A stretch of 46,675 bases of DNA from Rhodanobacter sp. (lineage in GTDB: Bacteria > Pseudomonadota > Gammaproteobacteria > Xanthomonadales > Rhodanobacteraceae), in NCBI GenBank assembly GCA_027307195.1, contig DAHUXL010000177.1, positions 1 to 46,675 on the forward strand. Reading direction: 5' to 3'. The notes under the pieces are model-generated. The model made no database searches, was not told where the DNA came from, and saw nothing but the letters and a program-made list of their open reading frames with translations. The position numbers were made by a program, and so were the translations under genes. Position 1 is the stretch's first letter, and each line of letters starts with the position of its first letter. Below, one piece after another: positions 28,196 to 43,117 of the stretch.

Positions 28196-30097
28196 TCAGA
28201 TCTCGACCTGCGCGCCCAGCTCGATCAACCGGTTGCCGGGAATCTGGAAAAACGCGGTGGCCGGCATCGCATTGCGCGACAGGAACGCGAACAGCTTGTC
28301 GCGCCACAGCGCCATGCCGGGACGCCGGGCATCCGCCACGATGTTCTCGCGCGACAGGAAGAACGTGGTGTCCATCATGTCGAAGCCGAGCCCTTCGCGC
28401 GTGCACATCGACAGCGCCTGCGGAATGTTCGGATCCTCGGCAAAGCCGAAGCGCAGTTCCAGCCCGAAGAAGTTGCCCTGCAGCGGCGTGATCTGGATGC
28501 GCTCCTCCGCTTCAGCCACCGGCGTTTCCAGCATCTCCACCGTCAGCAGCACGTTGCGCTCGTGCAGCACCTTGTTGTGCTTGAGGTTGTGCAACAGCGC
28601 GTGCGGCACCGCGTGCTGGTTGGCGGTTAGGAATACTGCCGTGCCCGGAACGCGCAGTGGCGGGTGCTCGGCGATGTTCTCGATGAACGGCTGCAGGGCG
28701 AGCCCGGACTGCTTGATCTCGCGCACCACCAGTTCACGGCCACGGCGCCAGGTCGTCATCACGGTGAAGATCACCACGCCCAGTACCAGCGGGAACCAGC
28801 CGCCGCGTGCGATCTTCAGCAGGTTCGCGCCGAAGAACGCCAAGTCGATGATCAGGAACAGCACGCCGACCAGGATCACGGCGGGCATGCTCCAGTTCCA
28901 GCGTTTGCGTGCCACCACCAGCGCAAGCAGCGTGGTGACCGTCATCGTGCCGGTCACCGCGATGCCATAAGCCGCACCCAGGTTGTCGGAACTGCGGAAG
29001 CCGAGCACCGCCAGGATCACCAGCACCATCAGCAGCCGGTTCACCCACGGCACGAAGATCTGTCCGGACATCTCGCGCGAGGTGTGCACCACCGCCATGC
29101 GCGGCGAGTAACCCAGCGACATCGCCTCACGGGTCATCGAGAACGCACCGGAAATCACTGCCTGCGATGCGATCACTGCGGCGGCGGCGGACAACACGAT
29201 CATCGGGTACAGCAACGACTCGGGCACCATCAGATAGAACGGGCTTTCGATCGCCCGGGGGTTGCTCAGCAGCAACGCGCCCTGCCCGAAATAGTTGAGC
29301 AGCAGCGACGGCAGCACAAACAAGAACCAGGCCATGCGAATAGGCTTTTTGCCGAAATGACCCATGTCCGCGTACAGCGCCTCGGCGCCGGTCAACGCCA
29401 GCACCACACCACCCAAGGCGATGAACGAGGTATCGCCGTGGTTGATAAAGAAGCGCACCGCGTGCCACGGATTGACCGCGTACAGCACCTGCGGATTGGC
29501 GATGATCTGGCGCACGCCGAGTATCGCCAGCACCACGAACCACACTGTCATCACCGGCGCAAACGCCTTGCCGACCTTGTGCGTGCCATGCCGCTGCACC
29601 GCAAACATGCCGAGCAGGATCACCAGCGCGATCCACACCACGTATCTGTCCAGGGCGGGTGCCGCGACGCCCAGACCTTCCACCGCGCCAAGCACCGAAA
29701 TGGCCGGCGTGATCACGCCGTCGCCGTAGAACAGCGCCGCGCCGAAGATGCCGAACGCCGCCAGCACCCAGCGTGCGCGCGCCGAGCCGCTCATCGAGCG
29801 CTGCGCCAGCGCCATCAGCGCCATGATGCCGCCCTCGCCCTTGTTGTCCGCGCGCATCACGAAGGTGACGTATTTCAGCGACACCACCATGATCAGCGAC
29901 CAGAACACCAGCGACAGCACGCCCAGTACCGCCGACGGCGTTGGCGTCATGCCGTGCGTGCCGAGGGTTTCCTTCATGGTGTATAGCGGGCTGGTGCCGA
30001 TGTCGCCAAACACCACGCCGATCGCACCCATGGCCAGCGCCGTCAGTCGGCGCCGGGTTTCCGATGACGGTTCGCCCTGCATGTTTCCCTGATTCAC
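28196..30097 (-). CDS. kup: KUP-family potassium uptake transporter
   Basis: Kup imports K+ with protons across the inner membrane. The 633-residue protein begins with the family signature [20 protein letters not shown], has about 12 membrane segments over the first 450 residues, and a cytoplasmic C-terminal domain ending in [18 protein letters not shown]. The start is GTG at 30097, supported by GGAGG six bases upstream; an internal ATG five codons in is less well placed. It starts two bases after the ruvA stop and so is embedded in the ruv operon. Confidence 0.95.
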   Translation of the reverse strand: MNQGNMQGEPSSETRRRLTALAMGAIGVVFGDIGTSPLYTMKETLGTHGMTPTPSAVLGVLSLVFWSLIMVVSLKYVTFVMRADNKGEGGIMALMALAQRSMSGSARARWVLAAFGIFGAALFYGDGVITPAISVLGAVEGLGVAAPALDRYVVWIALVILLGMFAVQRHGTHKVGKAFAPVMTVWFVVLAILGVRQIIANPQVLYAVNPWHAVRFFINHGDTSFIALGGVVLALTGAEALYADMGHFGKKPIRMAWFLFVLPSLLLNYFGQGALLLSNPRAIESPFYLMVPESLLYPMIVLSAAAAVIASQAVISGAFSMTREAMSLGYSPRMAVVHTSREMSGQIFVPWVNRLLMVLVILAVLGFRSSDNLGAAYGIAVTGTMTVTTLLALVVARKRWNWSMPAVILVGVLFLIIDLAFFGANLLKIARGGWFPLVLGVVIFTVMTTWRRGRELVVREIKQSGLALQPFIENIAEHPPLRVPGTAVFLTANQHAVPHALLHNLKHNKVLHERNVLLTVEMLETPVAEAEERIQITPLQGNFFGLELRFGFAEDPNIPQALSMCTREGLGFDMMDTTFFLSRENIVADARRPGMALWRDKLFAFLSRNAMPATAFFQIPGNRLIELGAQVEI

Positions 30098-30099
30098 GA

Positions 30100-30696
30100 T
30101 CAGCCTCCGAGCGCCGCGCGCAGCGCCTTGCGGATGATGGCTTCGGCGCTGTCGCCCTCGGCGGCGACCTTCTGCACCAGCCGGGTGACCTCGGCCGGCT
30201 TGTAGCCCAACTGTTGCAGCGCCACGCTGGCCTCACCGGCGGCATCCAGTGGCGCACCCGGCGCATGCATCGATGCACCGGGAAGACCGGACATGCCATC
30301 GAGACGATCGCGCAGTTCCACCACGATGCGCTCGGCGGTCTTCTTGCCGATGCCGGGGATCTTGGTCAGCGCGACCACATCGCCGGCATGCACCAGTCGC
30401 GCGAAGTGGTCGGTGGCGACGCCGGACAGCACCGCCAGCGCGATCTTCGCGCCGATCCCGCTGACTTTGAGCAGGTTGCGAAACAGCGCGCGCTCGGCCT
30501 CGTGCAGGAAGCCGTACAGCGTCACGCTGTCTTCCTTCACCGCATGGTGGATGAGAAGGACCACTTCCTTGCCGATGCCCGGCAGGTCGTAGATCGTCGA
30601 CATCGGCGCCTCGACTTCGTAACCGACGCCAGCGACCTCGACCAGCAGCGAGGGCGGCTGCTTGCTTATCAATGTGCCGCGCAGACGGCCGATCAT
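30100..30696 (-). CDS. ruvA: Holliday junction DNA-binding protein RuvA
   Basis: RuvA forms tetramers that hold Holliday junctions open and recruit RuvB. The 198-residue protein begins [15 protein letters not shown] and has the OB-fold domain, two helix-hairpin-helix motifs ([16 protein letters not shown] and [19 protein letters not shown]) and the C-terminal RuvB-binding domain ([15 protein letters not shown]). It lies 37 bases after ruvC and two bases before kup. Confidence 0.96.
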   Translation of the reverse strand: MIGRLRGTLISKQPPSLLVEVAGVGYEVEAPMSTIYDLPGIGKEVVLLIHHAVKEDSVTLYGFLHEAERALFRNLLKVSGIGAKIALAVLSGVATDHFARLVHAGDVVALTKIPGIGKKTAERIVVELRDRLDGMSGLPGASMHAPGAPLDAAGEASVALQQLGYKPAEVTRLVQKVAAEGDSAEAIIRKALRAALGG

Positions 30697-30733
30697 CGGC
30701 GTCGTCTCCAATTCATATTCGTCCGCGACACCT

Positions 30734-31255
30734 TCATCGGCGTCGCCTCCAGGCCGTGCGCGGAATCCCGACGCGGGCCAGGCTGGTGCGGGTGTGCGCA
30801 TGGGTGACCGCAATCGCCAGCGCATCAGCCGCGTCAGCCTGCAACGGGCCCTTGAGGCCGAGCAATACGCCGATCATGTGCTGTACCTGGGTCTTGTCGC
30901 TGCGGCCACTGCCGACCACGGACTGCTTCACTTCGGTTGCTGCGTATTCGTGCACCACGATCCCCTGACTGACCACCGCACAAATCGCGGCGCCACGTGC
31001 CTGCCCCAGTTTCAGCGCCGAATCCGGATTGCGCGCCATGAACACGCGCTCGATCCCGCACTCGGCCGGCTGATGCGCGGCGATGATGTCACACAGTTCG
31101 TCAAAGATGCGTTTCAGGCGCAGCGGAAACGTGGCCTCGCCGGCCACCACCAGGGCACCGTGAAAGACATGCGTGAGCTTGCCCGCATCGTCGATGTCGA
31201 TGATGCCCACGCCGGTACGCTGACTGCCGGGGTCGATGCCGATAATGCGGGTCAT
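30734..31255 (-). CDS. ruvC: Holliday junction resolvase RuvC
   Basis: RuvC is the endonuclease that cuts Holliday junctions symmetrically. The 173-residue protein begins [17 protein letters not shown], with catalytic Asp8; further acidic residues are in ECGIERVF, and in the [18 protein letters not shown] segment near the C-terminus. I used the ATG at 31255; the longer open frame upstream runs into yebC. The order yebC-ruvC-ruvA is conserved in gammaproteobacteria. Confidence 0.96.
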   Translation of the reverse strand: MTRIIGIDPGSQRTGVGIIDIDDAGKLTHVFHGALVVAGEATFPLRLKRIFDELCDIIAAHQPAECGIERVFMARNPDSALKLGQARGAAICAVVSQGIVVHEYAATEVKQSVVGSGRSDKTQVQHMIGVLLGLKGPLQADAADALAIAVTHAHTRTSLARVGIPRTAWRRRR

Positions 31256-31289
31256 CGTCGGTGCGATGCGAAGGCGCGCGGCCTCCGAC

Positions 31290-32024
31290 TTATTCGGCGA
31301 CCTCGGCGGGCAACAGCGCGTTGTGCGACACGTCGCTGACATCGTCCAGCGCATCGAGCTTTTCGAGCAGGTCGAGCAGCGATTCCAGCGCGTCGTCGGG
31401 AACCGCGACGCGATTGTTCGGACGCATCACCACGCCACCATGCTGCGCACTCAGGCCGGCATCGACCAGCGCCTGCTGCACGGCTTCGAAATTCTCCACC
31501 GCGCACAGCACGACACTCTCGCCATTCTCGTTGACCACGTCGTCGGCACCGGCTTCCAGGGCTGCTTCCAGCACTTTTTCCTCCGCCGCCGCATCGCCAT
31601 GGGTGATGAATACCAACTCGCCACAACGGGTGAACTGGAACGCCACCGAGCCGCTGGTGCCGAGGTTGCCACCGTGTTTGGCCAGCACGTGACGCACTTC
31701 GGCAACCGTGCGCACCGGGTTGTCGGTGAAGCTTTCGATGATCAATGCAATGCCGGCCGGACCGTAGCCCTCATAACGAAGCTCCTGCATGTCGGCACCG
31801 CCGTCGGCACCGGAACCACGCTTGATCGCGCGATCGATGGTGTCGCGGGTCATGTTCGCCGACAGCGCCTTGTCCACCGCCGAACGCAGCCGCGAATTGG
31901 CCGCCGGATCGGCGACGCCGGCGCGCGTGGCGACGGTGATTTCGCGAATCAGCTTGGTGAACACCTTGGCGCGCTTGGCGTCTTCGGCACTCTTGCGACC
32001 TTCGATGGACGGGCCTCTACCCAT
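31290..32024 (-). CDS. yebC: YebC/PmpR family protein
   Basis: A 244-residue member of the YebC/TACO1 family, some of which act as transcription regulators and others of which help ribosomes pass polyproline stretches. The start [20 protein letters not shown] is the Xanthomonadales version of the usual MAGHSKWANI. The central [14 protein letters not shown] motif is typical. It is 34 bases upstream of ruvC. The 104 bases between this gene and the upstream hydrolase contain no clear signals. Confidence 0.92.
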   Translation of the reverse strand: MGRGPSIEGRKSAEDAKRAKVFTKLIREITVATRAGVADPAANSRLRSAVDKALSANMTRDTIDRAIKRGSGADGGADMQELRYEGYGPAGIALIIESFTDNPVRTVAEVRHVLAKHGGNLGTSGSVAFQFTRCGELVFITHGDAAAEEKVLEAALEAGADDVVNENGESVVLCAVENFEAVQQALVDAGLSAQHGGVVMRPNNRVAVPDDALESLLDLLEKLDALDDVSDVSHNALLPAEVAE

Positions 32025-32128
32025 GACAATGCCTGCACTCGGATCAGATGAACGAACCCGGAATTTTACCTGATTTCGGATCGCGTGCCGGAATTCCGGA
32101 TGAGGCAGAAGATCGCAGCTCGTGCCGC

Positions 32129-32758
32129 TCAATCGGCCTCGAAACGGCCCTTATGCAGGAAACGGGCGACGCGCTGGGCCACCTCGGCAGAAAACAGCAG
32201 GCCGGTATGGTTCGCCTCGACCACGCAGTGGGCGGTCAAACCATCCAGCCGGGTCTCCTCCACTGCCACCGTGCCATCGTGCTCGCCGGCAAAATGGCCG
32301 AGCATGGCGCCGAGACCGAGTGGCATGCGACCGGCGATCATGCCGACTTCGCGCGGCCCGTCCCAGCGCTCGAAACCCCGCTGCAGCAATTCGCGGTTGT
32401 GTCCCAGCAGCACTTCACCGCCGCGACCCCATGCAGCAAAACCGCGCGCGGCCGCGCTGCCCTTCAGCGGAGAACCGAGGCAGACGATGCGCCCCGGCGG
32501 CAGGTCGCCTTCGAGACAGGCGCGCAAAGCCAGCAGCCCACCGAGGCTGTGGCCAACCAGATGCACCGCATCGGCCTCCGTCGCCAGCCCGATCATGCGT
32601 GCCTGCAGACGATCCAGGATGCGCTGCTGGGTTGCCGCCACGCTCAGGTAATCGAAGCGGTGCACGCGAAAGCCCGCCTCTATCAGCCGACGATGCAGCA
32701 TGGACAGCGCGAAGCCGCGCATCCACAGGCCGTGCAGCAGGATCACGTGCTCGCTCAT
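32129..32758 (-). CDS. Alpha/beta-hydrolase, small lipase/esterase-like
   Basis: A 209-residue cytoplasmic alpha/beta-hydrolase of the PGAP1/lipase type. It starts with the oxyanion segment VILLHGLWM, has the nucleophile elbow GHSLGG (Ser71), and a likely catalytic His in ANHTGLLFS near residue 183. There is no signal peptide. The substrate is unknown. It follows aspS by 37 bases on the same strand and probably shares its transcript. Confidence 0.82.
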   Translation of the reverse strand: MSEHVILLHGLWMRGFALSMLHRRLIEAGFRVHRFDYLSVAATQQRILDRLQARMIGLATEADAVHLVGHSLGGLLALRACLEGDLPPGRIVCLGSPLKGSAAARGFAAWGRGGEVLLGHNRELLQRGFERWDGPREVGMIAGRMPLGLGAMLGHFAGEHDGTVAVEETRLDGLTAHCVVEANHTGLLFSAEVAQRVARFLHKGRFEAD

Positions 32759-32795
32759 GGCGTGTCGCCGGAAGTCCGCACGGGCAGCCGCCGGA

Positions 32796-34568
32796 TCAGC
32801 CGGCGACCTCCTTGCTTGCGGCCACGCGCACGTGCAATTCCTTCAACTGCGCGTCACTCACCATCGACGGCGCGTCGGTCATCAGATCCTGGGCGCTGGT
32901 GGTCTTGGGGAACGCGATCACGTCGCGGATCGACTCGGTGCCAGCCATCAGCGCCGCGATGCGGTCGATGCCGAACGCCAGTCCGCCGTGCGGTGGTGCG
33001 CCGAATTTCAATGCCTTCAGCAGGAAACCGAACTTAATCTCGGCCTCCTCGGCACCGATGCCGAGCAACTCGAACACCGTGCTCTGCATGTCCGGCCGAT
33101 GGATACGGATCGAACCGCCACCGATCTCGTTGCCGTTCAACACCATGTCGTAACCACGGCTCACTGCGTTGGCGGCATTCGCACGCAGGTCGGCGACATC
33201 ATCGATCTTCGGCGCGGTGAAGGGATGATGCAGCGCGACGAAGCGCTGCTCTTCGGCGTCGTATTCGAACATCGGAAAGTCGGTGACCCACAGCGGCTTC
33301 CAGCTGTCCTCGACCAGGCCGCGATCCTTGCCGACCTTCAGTCGCAGCGCGCCCATGAAGTCGGTGACGACCTTCCAGCTGCCAGCGCCGAAGAACACGA
33401 TGTCGCCGGTCTGTGCGCCGGTGGCCTTGAGCACGCCAGCCAGCGCCGCGTCGTCGAGGAACTTCGCTACCGGCGAATTGATCCCGTCGCGACCCTTGGC
33501 CAGATCCTCAACCTTGAGCCAGGCCAGACCCTTGGCGCCATAGCGCGACACATATTCGGTGAGGCCGTCGATGTCCTTGCGCGACAACGTGCTGCCGCCC
33601 GGAACACGCAGCGCGGCGACACGCCCACCCGCGTCATTGGCTGGCTCGGCGAACACCTTGAACTCGACGTGCTTCACCGCATCCGCGATGTCGAGCAGCT
33701 CCAGCGCGATGCGCAGGTCCGGCTTGTCCGAACCGAAGCGACGCATCGCCTCGGCCCAGGTCATGCGCGGGAAGGACGCATCGAGTTCGACGCCCTGCAC
33801 TTCACGGAACACGTGGCGGATCAATTCCTCCACGAAATCCTGCACGTCCTTTTCCTCGACGAAGGCGAACTCCAGGTCGAGCTGGGTGAATTCCGGCTGG
33901 CGGTCGGCGCGCAGGTCCTCGTCACGGAAGCAGCGTGCGATTTGGTAGTAGCGGTCGAAGCCGGCCACCATCAGGATCTGCTTGAACAACTGCGGCGACT
34001 GCGGCAGCGCGTAGAACTGGCCCGGATGCACGCGGCTCGGCACCAGGTAGTCGCGTGCGCCCTCGGGGGTGGCCTTGGTCAGGATCGGTGTTTCCACGTC
34101 CTGGAAACCGCGCTCGTCGAGATAGCGGCGCAAGGTCTGCACCAGCCGGATCCGCTTGCGCATCATCGCCTGCATCTCGGGGCGGCGCAGGTCGAGGTAG
34201 CGGTAGGTCATCCGCATGTCTTCGTTCGGGTTCTCGTGCAGCGCGAACGGCAGATCCTTCGCGGCGTTGAGAATCTCCACGGTATCGGCGACGAGTTCGA
34301 CTGTGCCGGTCTTCAGCTTGTCGTTGACCGATATCCGCCGACGGATCGTGCCGGTGACGCGCAGACAGTATTCGTTGCCGATCTCGTTCGCCACGGCAAA
34401 GGCGGCGGCGTTGTCGCGATCGATCACCACCTGGGCCAAGCCCTCATGATCGCGCAGATCGACGAAGGCGACATGGCTCTGCAGGCGCAGGGTATTGACC
34501 CAGCCGCACAGGGTGACAGTCTGGCCGATCAGCGACTCATCGATGAGGCCGCAGTAATGCGTGCGCAT
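32796..34568 (-). CDS. aspS: Aspartate-tRNA ligase
   Basis: AspRS charges tRNA-Asp. The 590-residue class II enzyme has the N-terminal OB-fold anticodon-binding domain ([20 protein letters not shown]), the long bacterial GAD insertion, and class II motifs including [20 protein letters not shown] (motif 2) and [15 protein letters not shown] (motif 3). The start [16 protein letters not shown] is the standard one. Upstream on the same strand are the DUF3011 gene and fmdB, an order seen in relatives. Confidence 0.96.
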   Translation of the reverse strand: MRTHYCGLIDESLIGQTVTLCGWVNTLRLQSHVAFVDLRDHEGLAQVVIDRDNAAAFAVANEIGNEYCLRVTGTIRRRISVNDKLKTGTVELVADTVEILNAAKDLPFALHENPNEDMRMTYRYLDLRRPEMQAMMRKRIRLVQTLRRYLDERGFQDVETPILTKATPEGARDYLVPSRVHPGQFYALPQSPQLFKQILMVAGFDRYYQIARCFRDEDLRADRQPEFTQLDLEFAFVEEKDVQDFVEELIRHVFREVQGVELDASFPRMTWAEAMRRFGSDKPDLRIALELLDIADAVKHVEFKVFAEPANDAGGRVAALRVPGGSTLSRKDIDGLTEYVSRYGAKGLAWLKVEDLAKGRDGINSPVAKFLDDAALAGVLKATGAQTGDIVFFGAGSWKVVTDFMGALRLKVGKDRGLVEDSWKPLWVTDFPMFEYDAEEQRFVALHHPFTAPKIDDVADLRANAANAVSRGYDMVLNGNEIGGGSIRIHRPDMQSTVFELLGIGAEEAEIKFGFLLKALKFGAPPHGGLAFGIDRIAALMAGTESIRDVIAFPKTTSAQDLMTDAPSMVSDAQLKELHVRVAASKEVAG

Positions 34569-34684
34569 GCGTTGGAACTCCGGCGTCGCCGCGGCGACTT
34601 CAGGCGTGGGAAAAGGCTGCGAAGTTTACCACCGCGACGCGGCGGGTCGGCCGGACGCCGCCACGGACCGTCCCGGATCCGGGC

Positions 34685-35272
34685 CTACCAGCGTCGATCG
34701 ACGAGAAACTCGCCGCGACAGCCGTGCGCCACCCACACCCCGGCGCGGTTCCAGCCCCAGCTGTAGCCCTCGGTGCAACGGGCATCGGAGAGCTGCCGCC
34801 CCAGCCGCACGCTGCCGTTGCGGCCCACGTCGACCTGACACATCTGGTACTTCTTCTTGTTGCTGTCGCACTGCAGGCTGATCCTACGATTCCAGTCGGG
34901 ACCCGGCTGCCAGCCGCCTTCATCGCCGTAACCACGGTCGCGGCCATGGCGATCGTCGTCGTGGCGGTTGTCATTGCGATCGCCATAACCGCCGCGGTCG
35001 GCCGGACCGAACAAGCCGCGACAACCGCGATCGACCCACAGGGTACCGTCATCCATGCCCCAGCTCTGGCCGCGGATGCAGTCGGCCTTCGACTCCTGCT
35101 TGTACAGCTCGACGTGTCGCCACGGCACGGCACAGCGCGCGTAGTGACCATCGTTGCTCACGCAGCGCACCGGTGCATCCGACTGCGCCCGGACCGGCGG
35201 CGCCACCCCAAGCAGGCCACCCACGAGCCCGGCCACGATGATCCCGCCTGCCCATCTGTCCATTGCACGCAT
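34685..35272 (-). CDS. Secreted DUF3011 protein with two copies of the domain
   Basis: A 195-residue exported protein. A signal peptide (residues 1-30, ending VRAQ) is followed by two related Cys-rich units (about 37-90 and 130-190), each with C-x-S-N/D...C, then C-x-x-G-x-S-W-G and V-x-x-G-C-R-G. Between them is a low-complexity Gly/Asp/Arg/His-rich linker. This pattern fits DUF3011, which has no known function. The start is ATG 35272, preceded by GAGGAGG; a GTG one codon upstream is also open. It lies 116 bases upstream of aspS. Confidence 0.8.
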   Translation of the reverse strand: MRAMDRWAGGIIVAGLVGGLLGVAPPVRAQSDAPVRCVSNDGHYARCAVPWRHVELYKQESKADCIRGQSWGMDDGTLWVDRGCRGLFGPADRGGYGDRNDNRHDDDRHGRDRGYGDEGGWQPGPDWNRRISLQCDSNKKKYQMCQVDVGRNGSVRLGRQLSDARCTEGYSWGWNRAGVWVAHGCRGEFLVDRRW

Positions 35273-35380
35273 CACCCTGCCTCCTCACTCATACCGAACC
35301 GGACCGGCACCGTCGCCGGCATCTTCGGCATCAGCATATCTTGCGTCGGAATGCGGGAACCGGCCATGCGTTCTGCCGGT

Positions 35381-35683
35381 TCAGCTGGCGCTTTCTCCGG
35401 AACCGCCGGTTGCAGGCGTGGCGACCGGCGCAGGTGCCGGCGACGACGTGGTGCCGCCGGACTGGCTACCATCGCCCGCCAGGTTGCGCTTCTTGTCGCC
35501 GTCCTTCTTGAAATCCGTTTCGTACCAGCCGCTGCCAGCCAGCCGGAACGATGGCGCGCTGACCATCCGCCGCAGGTGCGGCGCATCGCAGGCCGGGCAG
35601 ATCGATGGATCAGTATCGGACAACCTCTGCAGGCGATCGAAACGATGGCCGCAATGGCTGCATTCAAATTCGTAGATGGGCAT
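35381..35683 (-). CDS. FmdB-family zinc-ribbon protein
   Basis: A 100-residue protein starting MPIYEFECSHCGHRFD. Two CxxC pairs (Cys8/Cys11 and Cys29/Cys32) form the predicted zinc ribbon of the FmdB regulatory-protein family; the C-terminal half is a Gly/Ser/Pro/Ala-rich tail. The family name comes from a formamidase operon, and its general function is not settled. An upstream ATG (35707) exists, but the MPIYEF start is universal. It is the first gene of the fmdB-DUF3011-aspS group. Confidence 0.88.
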   Translation of the reverse strand: MPIYEFECSHCGHRFDRLQRLSDTDPSICPACDAPHLRRMVSAPSFRLAGSGWYETDFKKDGDKKRNLAGDGSQSGGTTSSPAPAPVATPATGGSGESAS

Positions 35684-35861
35684 GAAAACTCCGGACAGTC
35701 CAGCCAACGCAGGGTTGGCAGCAAGCCATTATCGGCGCGTTCGCGCGGAATTCAATGTCCCAACCGGCGCGTGGCATCGGTTTTACCGCGGGAGTAGCCT
35801 GCGATCGGGAGGCAAATGCACCCCAGACGACCCGTTGATCGCGGTATCAATTCAATGAATT

Positions 35862-35885
35862 GGACGTATAGACGTCTATACGTCT
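35862..35885. promoter_or_regulatory. Three tandem met-box-like 8-mers upstream of the TonB receptor
   Basis: Three contiguous 8-base units, GGACGTAT, AGACGTCT and ATACGTCT, match the MetJ box AGACGTCT at 6, 8 and 7 of 8 positions. Inside them lies the perfect palindrome GTATAGACGTCTATAC (35866-35881). The array ends one base before the -35 element. MetJ is best known from enteric bacteria; in Xanthomonadales another methionine/SAM regulator may use a similar site. Confidence 0.5.
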
Positions 35886-35886
35886 A

Positions 35887-35915
35887 TTGACGGAGACATG
35901 AAGCACCACTAATCT
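35887..35915 (+). promoter_or_regulatory. Strong sigma-70 promoter of the TonB-dependent receptor gene
   Basis: TTGACG (35887-35892) and TAATCT (35910-35915) are separated by 17 bases. The predicted start near 35922 leaves a leader of about 36 bases, too short for a riboswitch. The met-box-like array abuts the -35. Confidence 0.7.
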
Positions 35916-35957
35916 GCGGTTGCTGCGACGCAACAACCCATGCAACGGAGAGTTCCC

Positions 35958-38462
<2,505 letters not shown>

Positions 38463-38485
38463 GACTCATCTGATCCATGAACAAG

Positions 38486-38514
38486 AAAATCCCGGCTTGC
38501 ACCGGGATTTTTTT
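38486..38514. terminator. Bidirectional intrinsic terminator between the TonB receptor and clpB
   Basis: A stem of AAAATCCCGG and CCGGGATTTT around a 6-base loop. It is followed by seven T on the plus strand and TTTTC on the minus strand, so it can end both converging genes. Confidence 0.88.
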
Positions 38515-38517
38515 GCA

Positions 38518-41115
<2,598 letters not shown>

Positions 41116-41173
41116 ATCGAGATCCCCGGCAAGAGATGAAAGGATTTGGCGGACTCGCCGCCACTGCCTGCAA

Positions 41174-41201
41174 AGATGCGGACGGCAGCGGACGATTCAA
41201 G
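41174..41201 (-). promoter_or_regulatory. Sigma-32 (heat-shock) promoter of clpB
   Basis: On the minus strand, CTTGAAT (41201-41195) is followed after 13 bases by CCGCATCT (41181-41174), one mismatch from the sigma-32 -10 consensus CCCCATnT. It fits the known heat-shock control of clpB. Confidence 0.75.
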
Positions 41202-41242
41202 CAAAGGGCATGACGACGCCGCGTCAAGATCCCGGCGGGCAG

Positions 41243-41992
41243 TCAGCAGTCGGCTAGCCAGATCAGGCTGGCGAGGCGGCCGCTGCGCGCGCCGTCGCGG
41301 CGGTAGGAATAGAACCGGGCATCGCTGAACGTATCGAAGCCACCGCCGTGGATCCGCGTCACTCCCGCCGCGACCAGCCGCCGCCGTGCCAGCGCAGCCA
41401 GATCGCACAGCCAGTGACCCGGCCGGGTCGGTACGAAGCAGGCCGTCATCGCCGCATCCGCCGCCACGAAAGCGTCACGGACTTCCTCACCCACTTCATA
41501 CGAGGCCGCTCCTATGCACGGCCCCAGCCACGCCAGCAGCCGTTCGCGCGGCGAATGCAGCTGGGTCAGCGTCGCTTCCAGCACGCCGGCGGCGAGGCCT
41601 CGCCAGCCGGCATGCGCAGCGCCGATCTCACTGCCATCGTCGGCGCAGAACAACACCGGCAGGCAATCGGCAGTGAGGATGGCCAGTACGGTGCCGGGGA
41701 TGTGCGATACCGCCGCATCCGCCTGCGGTTCGTGCGGACTGGGCAACGGCCCCAGCTCGGCCACGTTGATGCCGTGCACCTGGTGCAGCCAGCGCGGCGC
41801 GGCCGGCAACCCCAGCGATTGCTGCAGCGCGCCGCGATTGGTCGCCACCGCGTCGGCCATGTCGCCGCTGCGCAGGCCGAGGTTGAAACGCTCGAACGGC
41901 GGCGCCGAGATGCCCGGCCCCTGACGGGTGGTGATCGCCGCATGTACCTGCGGCGGTGCCGGCCAATCGGGGAATATCCAGGTATCAGTCAT
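41243..41992 (-). CDS. pgeF: Peptidoglycan editing factor / YfiH-family multicopper-oxidase-like protein
   Basis: A 249-residue YfiH/DUF152 protein. In E. coli PgeF removes wrongly incorporated serine from peptidoglycan precursors; related proteins show laccase or adenosine deaminase activity in vitro. The metal-binding residues of the family are present in [16 protein letters not shown] and [16 protein letters not shown]. There is no signal peptide. It lies between rluD and clpB, and the order rluD-pgeF-clpB is conserved in gammaproteobacteria. Confidence 0.9.
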   Translation of the reverse strand: MTDTWIFPDWPAPPQVHAAITTRQGPGISAPPFERFNLGLRSGDMADAVATNRGALQQSLGLPAAPRWLHQVHGINVAELGPLPSPHEPQADAAVSHIPGTVLAILTADCLPVLFCADDGSEIGAAHAGWRGLAAGVLEATLTQLHSPRERLLAWLGPCIGAASYEVGEEVRDAFVAADAAMTACFVPTRPGHWLCDLAALARRRLVAAGVTRIHGGGFDTFSDARFYSYRRDGARSGRLASLIWLADC

Positions 41993-42071
41993 GGGTTCCG
42001 GGCATCGGGGAGCGGAAGTCCCGCAGCTTAAACGAAGCCCGTCGAAAGACGGGCACTCGCCGCCTTCAAAC

Positions 42072-43046
42072 TCAGTAGTGGTCCGAGCCGTGCTCGAGCA
42101 GATCCGCGCGCAGCGCTTCGATCAGCGCCAGCTGGTCAGCCGGCCGCTCGACGCTGAACGACAGCGCCTCGCTCGTGATCGGATGGATGAACGACAGCTT
42201 CTCTGCATGCAGCGCCTGTCGCCGGAAGCCGCGCAGCATCGCGATCAGCTCTGCACTGGCACCCTTGGGCAATTTCAGGCCGCCGCCGTACAGCGGATCG
42301 CCGACCAGCGGATGGTTGATATGCGCCAGGTGCACGCGGATCTGATGGGTGCGACCGGTTTCCAGCTGACACTGAAGCAGACTGTGCGCACGAAAGCGTT
42401 CGCGCAGTCGGTAATGGGTCACCGCGCGCTTGCCGTCTTCCTCGTCGCGCACCGCCTGACGCAGGCGGTCGCCCATGCTGCGGCCGATCGGCTCGTCGAC
42501 CGTGCCGCCGGCCACCATCGTGCCCAGCACCACCGCCTCGTACTGGCGCTCCACCTCGTGCCGCGACAGCAGGTCGACCAGCGCGGTATACGTCGGCAGT
42601 GTCCTCGCTACCACCATCAGGCCGGAGGTGTCCTTGTCCAGCCGGTGCACGATGCCGGCACGCGGCAACTCGGCCAGCTTCGGATCGTGATGCAGCAAGG
42701 CGTTGAGCAGGGTACCGGCTGGATTGCCGGCACCCGGATGCACCACCAGCCCGGCCGGCTTGTTCAGCACCAGCAGGTGTTCGTCCTCATGCACGATGTC
42801 CAGCGCGATGTCCTCCGGCGCACTGGTCACCTCGTTTTCCAGCTCGACCTGCAGCCGTACCTGCTCGCCGCCGCGCAGCAGCTGCCGCGGCGGCGCCACC
42901 GCGCCATCCAGGGTCACCGCACCGGACTTGATCCAGCCGCTGAGCCGCGAACGCGAATAATCCGGGAACATCTCGGCCAAAGCCTGGTCGAACCTGCGTC
43001 CTGCCGCGGCCAGCGGCACTTCCGCCTCGTGCCGGATCGTGGTCAT
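42072..43046 (-). CDS. rluD: 23S rRNA pseudouridine synthase RluD
   Basis: RluD makes pseudouridines 1911, 1915 and 1917 in helix 69 of 23S rRNA. The 324-residue protein has an N-terminal S4 RNA-binding domain ([20 protein letters not shown]) and the catalytic domain with [17 protein letters not shown], where Asp137 is the nucleophile. The length is typical. It is divergent from bamD, the standard arrangement, and is 79 bases from pgeF. Confidence 0.95.
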   Translation of the reverse strand: MTTIRHEAEVPLAAAGRRFDQALAEMFPDYSRSRLSGWIKSGAVTLDGAVAPPRQLLRGGEQVRLQVELENEVTSAPEDIALDIVHEDEHLLVLNKPAGLVVHPGAGNPAGTLLNALLHHDPKLAELPRAGIVHRLDKDTSGLMVVARTLPTYTALVDLLSRHEVERQYEAVVLGTMVAGGTVDEPIGRSMGDRLRQAVRDEEDGKRAVTHYRLRERFRAHSLLQCQLETGRTHQIRVHLAHINHPLVGDPLYGGGLKLPKGASAELIAMLRGFRRQALHAEKLSFIHPITSEALSFSVERPADQLALIEALRADLLEHGSDHY

Positions 43047-43117
43047 GCTGCGCTCCGCGGGCTGTGGCCGGTTTCGGCTATCATGCCTTTTCGTTCAAAC
43101 ATGCTGAATTCATTCCT

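Noticed and set aside
30697-30733. SOS (LexA) box upstream of ruvA or ruvC
   Set aside because: I looked for CTG-N10-CAG type operators in the short gaps around ruvC and ruvA and saw no convincing match.
35922-35957. Cobalamin, SAM or other riboswitch ahead of the TonB receptor
   Set aside because: The predicted leader is only about 36 bases and no aptamer-like structure is visible.
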